Program-made: the position numbers and the translations under genes | Shown here: positions 33,503 to 42,137 of the stretch, one piece after another | Layout: each line of letters opens with the position of its first letter | Numbering within the stretch: position 1 is the stretch's first letter | Notes under the pieces: generated by a model | What the model saw: only the letters and a program-made list of their open reading frames with translations | What the model was told of the DNA's origin: nothing | Databases searched by the model: none | Assembly: GCF_019511375.1 (NCBI RefSeq) | Contig: NZ_JAEUAO010000003.1 | Location: forward strand, 434,001 to 498,000 | From: Rhizobium herbae | GTDB taxonomy: Bacteria > Pseudomonadota > Alphaproteobacteria > Rhizobiales > Rhizobiaceae | Length of the DNA stretch: 64,000 bases | Direction of reading: 5' to 3'

Positions 33503-34647
33503 AGTCTTGCTTTCCCCCTTGTCGTGAAACGTGCCTGGCGCACGATGCGGCCCCGGTCGGCATCGAACAGATAGATGAAATCCGGATCGATCCGGAAAGA
33601 GATTGGCGCGCCGATCGTGTGGGGATATTTGAGCGCTGCGTCGATCGTCGACATCGCGCGGATCACGGTGCCCTCAACGTCGATATCGAAGACAACGCGT
33701 GACCCGAGCGTTTCGACAGCAAAGATCGTGCCGTTGACCCGGCAGGCATGCGTGCTGTCCGCCGGGCACAGGGAAAGATGTTGCGGCCGCAGGCCCAGCA
33801 GATACTTGTCGCCCGGCCGGAGCGCCTCACCATCCTGCATCCAGTCCTTGTCGACCTCGATATACGCCTCACCGATACGCAGGAACCTGCAGCCGTTCGA
33901 TTCCGAAATCACCGCCTGCATGACATTCATGGGCGGTTCGCCGATGAAGGTGGCTGCAAATAGCGTTGCCGGCCGATCGAACAGTTCCTGCGGCGCGGCG
34001 ATCTGCTCGATCTTCCCCTTGTTGATCAGTACGATCCGGTCCGCCATGGTCATGGCTTCCAGCTGATCGTGGGAGACGTAGAGCATCGTCGCGCGGAAAT
34101 CGCGCTGCAACCGCTTGAACTCGACGCGCATACGCGCCCTCAACTGGGCATCGAGATGCGAGATCGGTTCATCCAGCAGGAATACATCCGCGTCGCGCAC
34201 CAGCGCCCGGCCGATGGCCACACGTTGCTGCTGACCACCCGACAGCTGATTTGGACGGCGCTCCAGCAGCTTCTCGATCTGCAAGGTTTCCGCGACGCCG
34301 GAGATATGGCGGCGGATATCCGCATCGGACATTTTCCGGATGCGCAGCGGATAGGCAAGGTTTTCATATATCGTGAGATGCGGAAACAGCGAATGCTTGT
34401 CGTAGACCATGGCGAGGTTGCGCTCGCGTGGCGTCCAGCGGGTTACGTCGCGGCCGCCGATCATGATGCGCCCGGCGGTCGCGTCCTCCAGCCCGGCGAC
34501 GAGACGAAGCGTCGTGGTCTTGCCTGCCCCCGACGGGCCGAGCAGGAACACCGCCTCGCGGTCCGCGACATCGAGCGAGACGCCGTTCAGTGCGGTGAAC
34601 CCACCCTTGAAAGCTTTCGCCAGGTTTTCGATCTGAAGGTCAGCCAT
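33493..34647 (-). CDS. Sugar ABC importer ATPase, MalK/UgpC type (first copy)
   Basis: 384 residues. Walker A LLGPSGAGKTTTLRLVAGLE, Q-loop region MVYDKHSLFPHLT, signature LSGGQQQRVAIGRAL, Walker B VFLLDEPISHLD and switch His VSHDQLEAMTMADRI are intact. A C-terminal TOBE domain follows (LLGLRPQHLSLCPADSTHAC). It is similar to the ATPase at 28894 but clearly distinct. The Q-loop carries Asp-Lys (YDKH) where Gln is usual. It stands first among the transporter genes, 21 bases after an SDR gene. Confidence 0.92.
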   Translation of the reverse strand: MADLQIENLAKAFKGGFTALNGVSLDVADREAVFLLGPSGAGKTTTLRLVAGLEDATAGRIMIGGRDVTRWTPRERNLAMVYDKHSLFPHLTIYENLAYPLRIRKMSDADIRRHISGVAETLQIEKLLERRPNQLSGGQQQRVAIGRALVRDADVFLLDEPISHLDAQLRARMRVEFKRLQRDFRATMLYVSHDQLEAMTMADRIVLINKGKIEQIAAPQELFDRPATLFAATFIGEPPMNVMQAVISESNGCRFLRIGEAYIEVDKDWMQDGEALRPGDKYLLGLRPQHLSLCPADSTHACRVNGTIFAVETLGSRVVFDIDVEGTVIRAMSTIDAALKYPHTIGAPISFRIDPDFIYLFDADRGRIVRQARFTTRGKARLHA

Positions 34648-34668
34648 GGTCTTTTCCGGTTTAAGAAA

Positions 34669-35451
34669 TCAAAGAATTGCGCGGATGGTGCCGCCTTCGG
34701 CGCGCATCGCCATGCCATTCAGGGCAGGAGACGCGGCAAGATGAACAACGCTTGCCGCCACCTCCGCCGGAGCGATCATCCGGCGGATGAGCGAGGTTGG
34801 CTCCGTCTCATCGAAATAGTCGGAGACGACCTGTTCGCGCGTGATACCTTTTTCGCGGGCGATTTCCTCGTGATAGCGGCGCACGGCCGTCGTATCGGTC
34901 GGCCCCGGCAGGATGGTGTTGACCCGAACCTGTGTGCCACGCGTCAGCTCCGACAGCGCCCGCGATACGCCGAGCAGACAGGCTTTCATGGCGCCATAAT
35001 GCGGCATCCAGGCCTGCGGCTTCACCGCGCTTTCGCTGCTGATGAAAACGATCGAGCCTTCGCCCCGCTCCAGCATGCTCTTCAGGATGAGGCGCGACAT
35101 CCGCACACCGGTCATTACATTGACGTCGAAGAAGCGGAACCAGTCTTCATCCCGCGTCTCGAAGAACGGACGGACTTCGAAAATCCCCACGGAATTGATC
35201 AGGAAGTCCACGGGCGCGGCGTCAGCAGCGAAATCGGCGAGCCGCTTGTCCTCGCCCGCAACCGTGAGATCGCAGGCCATGCCTTGGGCGCCCTTGCCGA
35301 GCTGCATTACAGCGGTATTGACCTCTGCCTCGGAAAGGCCACTGACGGTAGCGCGCGCACCTTCGCCGACAAACGCCTCCGCAACCGCCAGGCCGATGCC
35401 CGTCGCCCCTCCCGTTACAAGCACGTGCTTGCCATTCAGCCCATAATCCAT
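34669..35451 (-). CDS. SDR-family oxidoreductase
   Basis: 260 residues. Cofactor loop VTGGATGIGLAVAEAF, INSVGIF in place of the NNAG motif, catalytic Ser in FISSESAV, and YGAMK for Tyr-x3-Lys. The C-terminus ends MRAEGGTIRAIL, like its paralogues at 26855 and 43033. It is the first gene of the 11-gene operon, so substrate oxidation is probably coupled to uptake. The start MDYGLNGKHV is supported by the shared MD-x-G beginning of the paralogues. Confidence 0.9.
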   Translation of the reverse strand: MDYGLNGKHVLVTGGATGIGLAVAEAFVGEGARATVSGLSEAEVNTAVMQLGKGAQGMACDLTVAGEDKRLADFAADAAPVDFLINSVGIFEVRPFFETRDEDWFRFFDVNVMTGVRMSRLILKSMLERGEGSIVFISSESAVKPQAWMPHYGAMKACLLGVSRALSELTRGTQVRVNTILPGPTDTTAVRRYHEEIAREKGITREQVVSDYFDETEPTSLIRRMIAPAEVAASVVHLAASPALNGMAMRAEGGTIRAIL

Positions 35452-35628
35452 TGCCTAAACCTCCCTGGCATACGGAGCGATCCGCTCCGGCGCACCGCCC
35501 CTCCAGGCGGTTTGCGCGTTCCTCTCCTGTCGGCCTGACGGCCACTAGCCTCTCGACCAAGGAACTTGCCCTGCCCGATAGAACTAATTTCTTTTTATAA
35601 ATTTTGCAAGAAAAAAAATTTTACACGA
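35452..35628 (-). promoter_or_regulatory. Promoter region of the transporter operon
   Basis: 177 bases between the SDR gene and the LysR gene. The stretch 35581-35625 is strikingly AT-rich (TAATTTCTTTTTATAAATTT). It shares the 11-mer AATTTCTTTTT (35586-35596) with the region upstream of the RpiR gene (42127-42137). It may be a regulator site or simply an AT-rich upstream element. Confidence 0.35.
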
Positions 35629-36552
35629 TCAAGCGGCTGTTTGCCGCCAACGCTTATGCGTCTGGTCACTTCCACCAGCGAAATGCTGCAGAGCGAAATC
35701 AATGAAGGCTGCCGTACGTGCGGGAAGCCTTCGCCGTGTGTCGCTGATCAGACTGACACGGGCCGCTGCCGGCTCGAAGGGCGCAAGTATCGGCACCAGC
35801 CTCCCGGAACGAAGCTCTGATTCAATGTCCGCGCGCGCAGTACGCAAGACGCCAAGCCCCTGCAGAGCAAGGGTTTTCAGGGTCTCAGGATCGCTTGCCC
35901 GGAACCGCCCGCCAACGGCAATATTTCGCTGTGCGCCCGCCTCGAATGTCCAGACATCACCGCCGATCATCGAGCCTTCAAGACGCAGACAGTCATGATC
36001 TTCCAGCGCTTCCGGCGATGCCGGGATGCCGCGCTCCGCCAGATAACCGGGAGCGGCGGCCGTTACGGTTTCCATCGCGAACAGCTTTCGGATCGTCAGG
36101 CCCGAGTCCTTTACGGGACCGGCGCGAAGGGCGGCATCGAAATGAATTTCATTGAGGCTGCCGGTCGGATCATAACGCAGCGAGAATTTGACATGCGGAT
36201 GGGCGCGGGCAAAGGCATGGACGAGTGACAGCACATGACCACGTCCGATATCGGTAGCGCAGGAAAGCACCAGCCCGCCCTCGACAGCATGTCGCCGGCC
36301 GCCCATTTCGCGCTCGAGATCCGCAAAGCCGGAGAGCACCGGCTCCGCATGCTCCAGTAACAGCCTGCCCTCGTCCGTCAGAAGAAGCGAGCGCGTCGTG
36401 CGCCGCACCAGCGCCATGCCATAGTGGTCTTCCAGCGCCTTCAAGCGTCCACTGATCGTCGCCGGCGCCATGCCGAGGCGATTGGCAGCACTCGCCATGC
36501 TCTGTGAGCGGGCTATTTCCGAAAACATCCTGAGATCGGCCAAACAGTTCAT
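35629..36552 (-). CDS. LysR-family transcriptional regulator
   Basis: 307 residues. The N-terminal helix-turn-helix (LRMFSEIARSQSMASAANRL, GMAPATISGRLKALEDHYG) and an inducer-binding domain (VLSLVHAFARAHPHVKFSLR) are complete. I use the ATG at 36552, which has GGAGG seven bases upstream and matches the family length; the open frame extends to 36669, but that extension is Gly/Pro-rich. It lies upstream of the transporter operon on the same strand, so it may control that operon, though LysR targets are more often divergent. Confidence 0.9.
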   Translation of the reverse strand: MNCLADLRMFSEIARSQSMASAANRLGMAPATISGRLKALEDHYGMALVRRTTRSLLLTDEGRLLLEHAEPVLSGFADLEREMGGRRHAVEGGLVLSCATDIGRGHVLSLVHAFARAHPHVKFSLRYDPTGSLNEIHFDAALRAGPVKDSGLTIRKLFAMETVTAAAPGYLAERGIPASPEALEDHDCLRLEGSMIGGDVWTFEAGAQRNIAVGGRFRASDPETLKTLALQGLGVLRTARADIESELRSGRLVPILAPFEPAAARVSLISDTRRRLPARTAAFIDFALQHFAGGSDQTHKRWRQTAA

Positions 36553-36729
36553 CCGCAGTCCTCCGTTCGGGCAGGCTTGCCCGGCAGTTTCGGTCTCCCA
36601 GGCGCCGCTTCCGGGGCGCCCTCCTTCTGAAAAAACCGGAACCGTCATCAAGCAGTAACACCGCCCCACGGAATCCCTCTGCGAATATTAATCATTTCAG
36701 TATGGAAAATACGTCACAAATCAAAATTG

Positions 36730-37647
36730 CTATGGCGCGAGGTGCTTGATCAGATAGTCGATGAAGACACGAATACGTGGTGCCAGCGGCGATTGGTCGG
36801 CATAAATGATGGAGACAGGCTCACGATCACCGGGGTTGAATGTTTCGAGCACGGAGACAAGCCGCCCAGCCTTCAGATCATGCCCGATATGGAAATCCGA
36901 AAGGCGCGCGAGGCCAACTCCATCAAGGGCGAATCGGCGAAGGCTTTCGCCATTGTCAAGGCTGAGATTGCCCTTCACAGCCAGATCGAGCTGGGTGACG
37001 ACGCCATCCTGATCGACCCGGAACGGCCATTTTCCATAGCTGCGGCTGAAACCGAGCGTCAGGCAATTGTGCTCCAGGAGATCGCGCGGCTCGATCGGCA
37101 AGCCATGCCGCTCGATATAGGCCGGCGACGCCACGACATGGCGCGGCGACGACGCGAGACGGCGAAAGCGGATCGTTGAATCGGTTAGCACTCCGGTACG
37201 AATGGCCACATCCACACCCTCTCGGATGAGGTCCGCGGTCGTATCCGACAGGGAAAATTCCAGTGCAATATCGGGAAAGGTTTCGAGAAAACCGGCAACC
37301 AGCGGCGCGACACGATGAATGCCGAAAGGCACATTGCAGCTGACCCGAAGCGTACCGCCGATCTGGCCGGCGCTTTCGCGTACACCCCGCTCCAGGCTGG
37401 ATATGTCCTGAAGGATCTGCTTGCCGCGGGCAAAATAGTCCTCCCCCTCGACAGTCAGACGCAGTTTTCGCGTCGAGCGGATGGCAAGCGGCAGGCCAAG
37501 GCGCGCCTCGATGCGGGCAACAATCTTGCTGATGGCCGAGGGAGACAGGCGAAGGGCATCCGCAGCTGCAGTGAAGCTGCCGGTCTCGACAACCTTGACA
37601 AAAACCTCGATTTCGGAAATGCGGCCGGACATAACTGCCTCATTCAT
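36730..37647 (-). CDS. LysR-family transcriptional regulator
   Basis: 305 residues. Helix-turn-helix EVFVKVVETGSFTAAADALR and SPSAISKIVARIEARLGLPL, followed by a substrate domain (LRVSCNVPFGIHRVAPLVAG, FLETFPDIALEFSLSD). It resembles the DsdC/YafC-like group. It is divergent from the reductase gene at 37744 with a 96-base gap holding the palindrome GTGATCAC (37653-37660), so it very likely regulates that gene. Starts at MNEAV (37647) or at the second Met (37632). Confidence 0.9.
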   Translation of the reverse strand: MNEAVMSGRISEIEVFVKVVETGSFTAAADALRLSPSAISKIVARIEARLGLPLAIRSTRKLRLTVEGEDYFARGKQILQDISSLERGVRESAGQIGGTLRVSCNVPFGIHRVAPLVAGFLETFPDIALEFSLSDTTADLIREGVDVAIRTGVLTDSTIRFRRLASSPRHVVASPAYIERHGLPIEPRDLLEHNCLTLGFSRSYGKWPFRVDQDGVVTQLDLAVKGNLSLDNGESLRRFALDGVGLARLSDFHIGHDLKAGRLVSVLETFNPGDREPVSIIYADQSPLAPRIRVFIDYLIKHLAP

Positions 37648-37652
37648 GACAC

Positions 37653-37660
37653 GTGATCAC
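37653..37660. promoter_or_regulatory. Palindrome in the LysR/reductase intergenic region
   Basis: GTGATCAC lies in the 96-base divergent gap between the LysR gene and the SDR reductase gene, close to the LysR start. LysR proteins bind interrupted dyads around T-N11-A, so this may be part of the site. Evidence is limited to symmetry and position. Confidence 0.25.
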
Positions 37661-37743
37661 TTCACTTATGACAGAGTGCTGCTTACTGCGGCAAGCCGGA
37701 AATGGCAGTGGTCTCCTTCGACCCCAATGGAGGAGACTGAAAC

Positions 37744-38811
37744 ATGTATCAGAAACGGGCACTCGTGGCCGGTGCGACCGGTATTGTCGGGCTCAACGTG
37801 GCCGAACACCTGCGCGATCTCGGCGGCTGGGAGATAACGGGGCTATCGCGCCGCCCCCCCATCAGCGCATCCTATATGCAGACTCATGCCGTCGATCTGC
37901 TGGATCGCGAAGCAGCACTGAAAACGCTGGCGACGCTTCGCCCCACCCATGTCTACTTCTGCACATGGACGCTCGGGAAAAACGAGGACGAAAACATCCG
38001 GCTCAACGGAGGCATGCTGCGGACTCTCCTCGATGGCGTTGCAGCCGCCGGCACGGTGGAGCATGTCGCCGTTGTCACCGGCACCAAGCATTATCTCGGG
38101 CCGTTCGAGGACTATGGCAAGGTAACGCCGGTCACACCCTTCCGCGAGGACGCACCGCGCCTGACGAAGAAGAATTTCTATTACGAACTCGAGGACGTTG
38201 CCATGGACTATGCCGCCCGCCACGGCTACGGCTGGTCGGTACACCGCTCGCATACGATCATTGGCTATGCCGTCGGCAATCTGATGAATATCGGCGCCAC
38301 ACTCGCAACCTTCGCCTCCATCTGCAAGGCGACCGGCCGCCCCTTCACGTTCCCCGGCACCCCCACGGCCTATCACGGCATCAATGACATCACCGATGCG
38401 CGATTGCTTGCCAAGCATATCGTCTGGGCCTCGACGGAGCCGAATGCCCGCAACGAAGCCTTTAACGCCACCAACGGCGACGTCTTCCGCTGGGAGCAAT
38501 TGTGGAAGCACATCGCCGATTATTTCGGTATCGAGGTGGGCGCCTATCCCGGCCAGTACAATTCACTGACGGATCGAATGCAGGACCTCGATCCGGACTG
38601 GCAGGCATTGGTGCGACAGCATGGCCTCCAGCCGCACGCCCTCGACCGTCTCGCTTCCCCTTGGCATACGGATCTCGACCTCGGCCGCCCGATGGAATGC
38701 CTGCACTCCATGGCCAAGAGCCGGGCGCTCGGCTTCGGAGAAATTCAGGACACGGAAAAGTCTTTCATCGACGTCTTCGACCGGCTGCGCGCGGAGCGCA
38801 TCATTCCCTGA
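37744..38811 (+). CDS. PRISE-like NAD(P)-dependent SDR reductase
   Basis: 355 residues. Extended SDR with cofactor loop LVAGATGIVGLNVAEHL, then the pattern of progesterone-5-beta-reductase/iridoid-synthase-like (PRISE) proteins: THVYFCTWTLGKNEDENIRL, VAVVTGTKHYLGPFEDYGK and NFYYELEDVAMDYAARHGYG. The last two carry the Lys and Tyr expected in the active site of this group. Members reduce activated C=C bonds of enones. It is alone on the plus strand, divergent from LysR, and followed by a terminator, so it is a one-gene unit controlled by that LysR protein. Confidence 0.85.
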   Translation: MYQKRALVAGATGIVGLNVAEHLRDLGGWEITGLSRRPPISASYMQTHAVDLLDREAALKTLATLRPTHVYFCTWTLGKNEDENIRLNGGMLRTLLDGVAAAGTVEHVAVVTGTKHYLGPFEDYGKVTPVTPFREDAPRLTKKNFYYELEDVAMDYAARHGYGWSVHRSHTIIGYAVGNLMNIGATLATFASICKATGRPFTFPGTPTAYHGINDITDARLLAKHIVWASTEPNARNEAFNATNGDVFRWEQLWKHIADYFGIEVGAYPGQYNSLTDRMQDLDPDWQALVRQHGLQPHALDRLASPWHTDLDLGRPMECLHSMAKSRALGFGEIQDTEKSFIDVFDRLRAERIIP

Positions 38812-38841
38812 CGTCGCCAGAGGTCCACCCACTCACGAAAA

Positions 38842-38868
38842 GAGCACATCGGCCTTGCCGATGCGCTC
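38842..38868 (+). terminator. Terminator of the reductase gene
   Basis: GAGCACATCGGC and GCCGATGCGCTC pair with one mismatch around CTT, followed by TTTCTTT. A normal intrinsic terminator 30 bases after the reductase stop codon. Confidence 0.7.
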
Positions 38869-38890
38869 TTTCTTTATGCGTCGATAAAAG

Positions 38891-38911
38891 TCCCGCCGTC
38901 AGGCGGCGGGA
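38891..38911 (-). terminator. Terminator at the NifU-domain gene
   Basis: TCCCGCCG (38891-38898) pairs with CGGCGGGA (38904-38911); on the minus strand the stem is followed by CTTTTATC. It overlaps the stop codon of the NifU-domain gene and ends the minus-strand transcript. Confidence 0.6.
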
Positions 38912-39195
38912 TAGGGATGGGCGTTAAGCAGTCTGGCGAGGCGCGACAACGCCCGCGCTCCGGCATTCACCTGATCACATTCGACAGCGCTGACCCCAGG
39001 CACCTCCATCAGGAAGGTGCGGACAGGACCGACAAAGGTCATGGCGAGGTTTGGGCAGGCGCGGCAAGCGCCGGTCAGCGCAACGCTGACCACGCCATCG
39101 CCCCTCACATCAGTAATGGCGATATCACCCCCATGTCCGAGGATGAGAGGCCGCACACGGCCGAGGGCCGCGTCAAGGAGGACACGATCGATCAT
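38899..39195 (-). CDS. NifU C-terminal-domain protein
   Basis: 98 residues. It matches the NifU/NfuA C-terminal iron-sulfur scaffold domain: ILGHGGDIAITDVRGDGVVS, then VALTGACRACPNLAMTFVGP with the CxxC that holds a bridging cluster, then FLMEVPGVSAVE. Usually such proteins carry clusters to apo-enzymes. Its ATG overlaps the stop of the amidohydrolase gene by four bases, an unusual pairing with no iron-sulfur enzyme in sight. No N-terminal A-type domain is present. Confidence 0.85.
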   Translation of the reverse strand: MIDRVLLDAALGRVRPLILGHGGDIAITDVRGDGVVSVALTGACRACPNLAMTFVGPVRTFLMEVPGVSAVECDQVNAGARALSRLARLLNAHPYPAA

Positions 39196-40202
39196 GCCAC
39201 CAGTCCCAGTTCACGCTTCTTCGCCTCGATGTCGATGCCCATGCCACGCGCAAACGCCTTGCCGAGGATATTTTCCTTCATCTCCCGGGTGATTTCCGGA
39301 TAGCCATAACGCTCCTGCAGTTCCTCGGGCATTTCGAGATTGGCGAGCGTATCGATATAGGTCTGGACATGCGGCCAGATGAAGGCTTCCGAGCCATAGC
39401 AGATGCGATCGGAGCCGACATAAAGCAGCGCTTCGCCTAGCCGCTGCAGCATTTTCCAAGGCTGGAGATAATACTGGTTAAACCAGAGCGGCAGGATCAG
39501 ATAAATGTTTTCAAACCGACTCGCGATGGAGATCGTTTCATCGACATAGGGATCGCCGAGGTGGTGGATGCCGAAATTCAGTTCCGGAAAATCGGCGGCG
39601 GCATACTGGATATCGTTCGGCTTGAAGGCCTCGACCGGCCCGAGTTCCAACGGAAAGCCCTTGTGGAACTGAACCATCTTCACGCCGAGCTCGATAGCCT
39701 TTTCCCAGAGAGGATAGGCAATGTCACGGTCGTCGGCGCGCCAGGAACACCCGCGAGACTGATACTGGTAGAACTTGAAGCTGACGGCGCCAAGCTCATG
39801 CACTTGCCGCTCCATCTCCTTCAGGGCCGGACCGAGACCATGATAGGCAGGGTCGACCCCACCGGTCAGCACGATGCGCTTGGGATCTTTCTTGGCGAGG
39901 GCATGGCTGAGTTCCACGGGACCGAGACCCGCCCGCCAATGCGAAAACAGTGGCACGGAGCAGGCGCAGGCCATGTCCGTATCGGCCTTGCCGAACAACA
40001 TATCCACCCCCCAGTCGAGGTCAGGATTGGAAAACGTTTCTGTTTCCGGCGGCGGCCCGCGCCGGCCGGTCAAATTGATGAAACCGGTCAGCTGTTCACG
40101 CAGGATGCGCACGCGCCGGCCGTCACTGCCGTCCTTGATCTGGCCATTACTGAAGTCCTGGCAATGCACCGCCGCGTCAAAGACAAACATTCCGTCTTTC
40201 AT
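39192..40202 (-). CDS. Amidohydrolase-family (Amidohydro_2-like) protein
   Basis: 336 residues. The TIM-barrel metal-hydrolase pattern is present: FDAAVHCQDF near the N-terminus in place of the usual D-x-H-x-H, MVQFHKGFPLELGPVEAF, FGIHHLGDPYVDET, and RICYGSEAFIWPHVQTYID where a metal-binding Asp or Glu is expected. Related proteins are decarboxylases or hydrolases of ring compounds and lactones. The changed first motif leaves the metal set and reaction uncertain. Coupled by four bases to the NifU-domain gene. A gap of 146 bases with a hairpin separates it from the polyol operon, so it may be a separate unit. Confidence 0.8.
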   Translation of the reverse strand: MKDGMFVFDAAVHCQDFSNGQIKDGSDGRRVRILREQLTGFINLTGRRGPPPETETFSNPDLDWGVDMLFGKADTDMACACSVPLFSHWRAGLGPVELSHALAKKDPKRIVLTGGVDPAYHGLGPALKEMERQVHELGAVSFKFYQYQSRGCSWRADDRDIAYPLWEKAIELGVKMVQFHKGFPLELGPVEAFKPNDIQYAAADFPELNFGIHHLGDPYVDETISIASRFENIYLILPLWFNQYYLQPWKMLQRLGEALLYVGSDRICYGSEAFIWPHVQTYIDTLANLEMPEELQERYGYPEITREMKENILGKAFARGMGIDIEAKKRELGLVA

Positions 40203-40290
40203 TCGCTTTCTCCCATCGATCCAAAGGCGCAGATGCGCCGTGGCGGCCCCGAAAAGGCCATTTGGGTCAATAGCATGTACACGAATGCAG

Positions 40291-40315
40291 CAGTCTTCGA
40301 GTTATCCGAAGACTG
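40291..40315. promoter_or_regulatory. Hairpin or operator upstream of the amidohydrolase gene
   Basis: CAGTCTTCG (40291-40299) pairs perfectly with CGAAGACTG (40307-40315) over a 7-base spacer. No U-run follows on either strand. It lies about 90 bases upstream of the amidohydrolase start and 34 bases after the inositol-phosphatase-like gene. It could be an operator or a 3'-end stem. Confidence 0.35.
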
Positions 40316-40348
40316 TCTTCATGACAGCGAGCGCAAGACCGCCTTGGC

Positions 40349-41158
40349 TCAACCGAGCTGGAAGAGATCGACGAAAACCTGATAAAGCGCCGGGCCGCTG
40401 GCAAGCACAATCCCGCCCTTGGGAAGCGCCGTTCCGGGTTGAGGATAGGCTAGAAAACGGCCACCGGCCGCCTTGATGAGAGCGAGACCCGCAACGGCAT
40501 CCCAAGACCACATATGGCGCTCGAAATAGCCATCCACCCGACCGGCAGCCACGTAGGCAAGCATCAAAGCACCGGCGCCGACCTGCCGGAAGCTGCCGCC
40601 GGCCGAGAAGAGCCGCTCCGCATCGACCGCAAAAGCGGCCGGCGCAATACGGTGATTGTGGCCGAGACCGAGGCTCGTCTTGTCGATACTGCCGGTAGTG
40701 CTGACCGAGATTGGCATACCGTTGACGGTTGGCACGATCCCGTCCGCACCGGCAAAAAGTTCGTCGCGGAGCGGATCATAGATGACGCCGAGGATCGGCT
40801 CTCCCTTTGACCACAGACCGACCGAAACACACCAGTTGTGCGCACCCTTCAGAAAATTCGATGTGCCATCGAGAGGATCGACGCACCAGACAAGGTCTGC
40901 TTTCCGTGCACCGGAGACACCGGTTTCCTCGCCGAGAAATCCGTCCTCCGGAAAGGCAGGACGAAGAATGGCGGCGATCGCGTCTTCCGCTTCGCGATCG
41001 GCAATGGACACGAAGTCGTTCAGCCCCTTCTGCTCAATGACCAGTTGGCTGCGGCGGTCGTAATGGGACAGCAACAGGCGCCCGGCTTCACGGGTGGCAT
41101 GTTCGGCGGCAGCAAGGCGGGCTTCCAGCCCTGCGACGGAGGGAGGCGTATCAGGCAT
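40349..41158 (-). CDS. Inositol-monophosphatase-family phosphatase
   Basis: 269 residues. The metal and phosphate motifs of the family are intact: FLGEETG (Glu), WCVDPLDGTSNFLKG (DPxDGT) and WSWDAVAGLALIKAAGG (WDxxAG). These magnesium-dependent enzymes remove phosphate from inositol phosphates, sugar bisphosphates, histidinol phosphate or PAP. The actual substrate cannot be chosen from sequence. It follows the RpiR regulator gene with 10 bases between, at the end of the polyol operon, so a sugar phosphate is a reasonable guess. Confidence 0.92.
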   Translation of the reverse strand: MPDTPPSVAGLEARLAAAEHATREAGRLLLSHYDRRSQLVIEQKGLNDFVSIADREAEDAIAAILRPAFPEDGFLGEETGVSGARKADLVWCVDPLDGTSNFLKGAHNWCVSVGLWSKGEPILGVIYDPLRDELFAGADGIVPTVNGMPISVSTTGSIDKTSLGLGHNHRIAPAAFAVDAERLFSAGGSFRQVGAGALMLAYVAAGRVDGYFERHMWSWDAVAGLALIKAAGGRFLAYPQPGTALPKGGIVLASGPALYQVFVDLFQLG

Positions 41159-41168
41159 AAAAAATCCT

Positions 41169-42068
41169 CTAGTAGCGAGTCAGCGCGGTCACGTCGGAGG
41201 TCCGCTCCAGGCCTTCGATGGCCCGACCGAAATTGCGCACTGCATAAAGCGAATAGAGCGTGTCGATGACCTGAAGCTGCGCGATCTTAGAGACCATGGA
41301 TTCGTGATATTCGCCCGGACCTACGACGCCGGTGATGGTCGGCGTGAAGAGGCAGATATCCGCGTGCCGCACGATTGGCGAATCCGGGAAGGATGTGATC
41401 GCCAAGGTCGTTGCGCCTTGCAGCTTCGCCTGCTGCAGGCTGTCCACGGTCGAAATGGTACGGCCGGAATTCGAGACGCCGATCGCCAGCGATTTCGGCC
41501 CCAGCGTGGAGGTGGAAATCTGACGGATACCCAGGTCACGGAAGAACAGGCAACGTTTGCCGACCCGCATGAAACGCAGCAGCGCATTTTCCACGCAAAG
41601 CAGCGACGCGCCCATGGCGAAGAAACCGAGCACGTCGGCCTCTTCAATCGCCTCGACGGCGCGCTCCAGTTCCGTCTCCGCAAGTCCCGCCCGCGTATCC
41701 GAGACCGTCATCGCATAACGGGCCGCGACCTTCGAGAGAACTGATGACGTATTGTCCTGGTCGGTGATGTCCTCATAGACATGACGTTCGGACAATGGCT
41801 CGGCAGCGGCAGCTCCCTGAGACAGCTCTTCGGCGATCAGGATCTTGAACTGCTGGAAACTCTGCACGTCGATTTCGCGCACGAAGCGTGTGACCGTCGA
41901 TTCCGAGACCTCGCACTGCAGGGCGAGATCCTTGATCGAGATGGACTTGATCTCCTCCGGCGCTTTCACCACCCGATCCGCGATACGCCGTAAGGCCGGG
42001 TTCATATATCCGGCCTTCCAGCGGATCCGCATCAGGATGGATTGCTTGTTGTCCGCTGCCTTGTCCAT
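41169..42068 (-). CDS. MurR/RpiR-family regulator (HTH plus SIS domain)
   Basis: 299 residues. N-terminal HTH_6 domain (SIKDLALQCEVSESTVTRFV, REIDVQSFQQFKILIAEEL) and a C-terminal sugar-isomerase (SIS) domain that senses phosphosugars (SLLCVENALLRFMRVGKRCL, AIGVSNSGRTISTVDSLQQA). RpiR proteins usually control sugar-phosphate catabolism of the operon in which they lie. Here it stands inside the minus-strand run, 69 bases after the epimerase gene. The AT-rich 69 bases contain AATTTCTTTTT, also present upstream of the transporter operon. Confidence 0.92.
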   Translation of the reverse strand: MDKAADNKQSILMRIRWKAGYMNPALRRIADRVVKAPEEIKSISIKDLALQCEVSESTVTRFVREIDVQSFQQFKILIAEELSQGAAAAEPLSERHVYEDITDQDNTSSVLSKVAARYAMTVSDTRAGLAETELERAVEAIEEADVLGFFAMGASLLCVENALLRFMRVGKRCLFFRDLGIRQISTSTLGPKSLAIGVSNSGRTISTVDSLQQAKLQGATTLAITSFPDSPIVRHADICLFTPTITGVVGPGEYHESMVSKIAQLQVIDTLYSLYAVRNFGRAIEGLERTSDVTALTRY

Positions 42069-42137
42069 CGATCACGACTCCGACTGTTTCGTCGCAATTC
42101 TATAACCGCCAAGCCCTCAAAAATGAAATTTCTTTTT

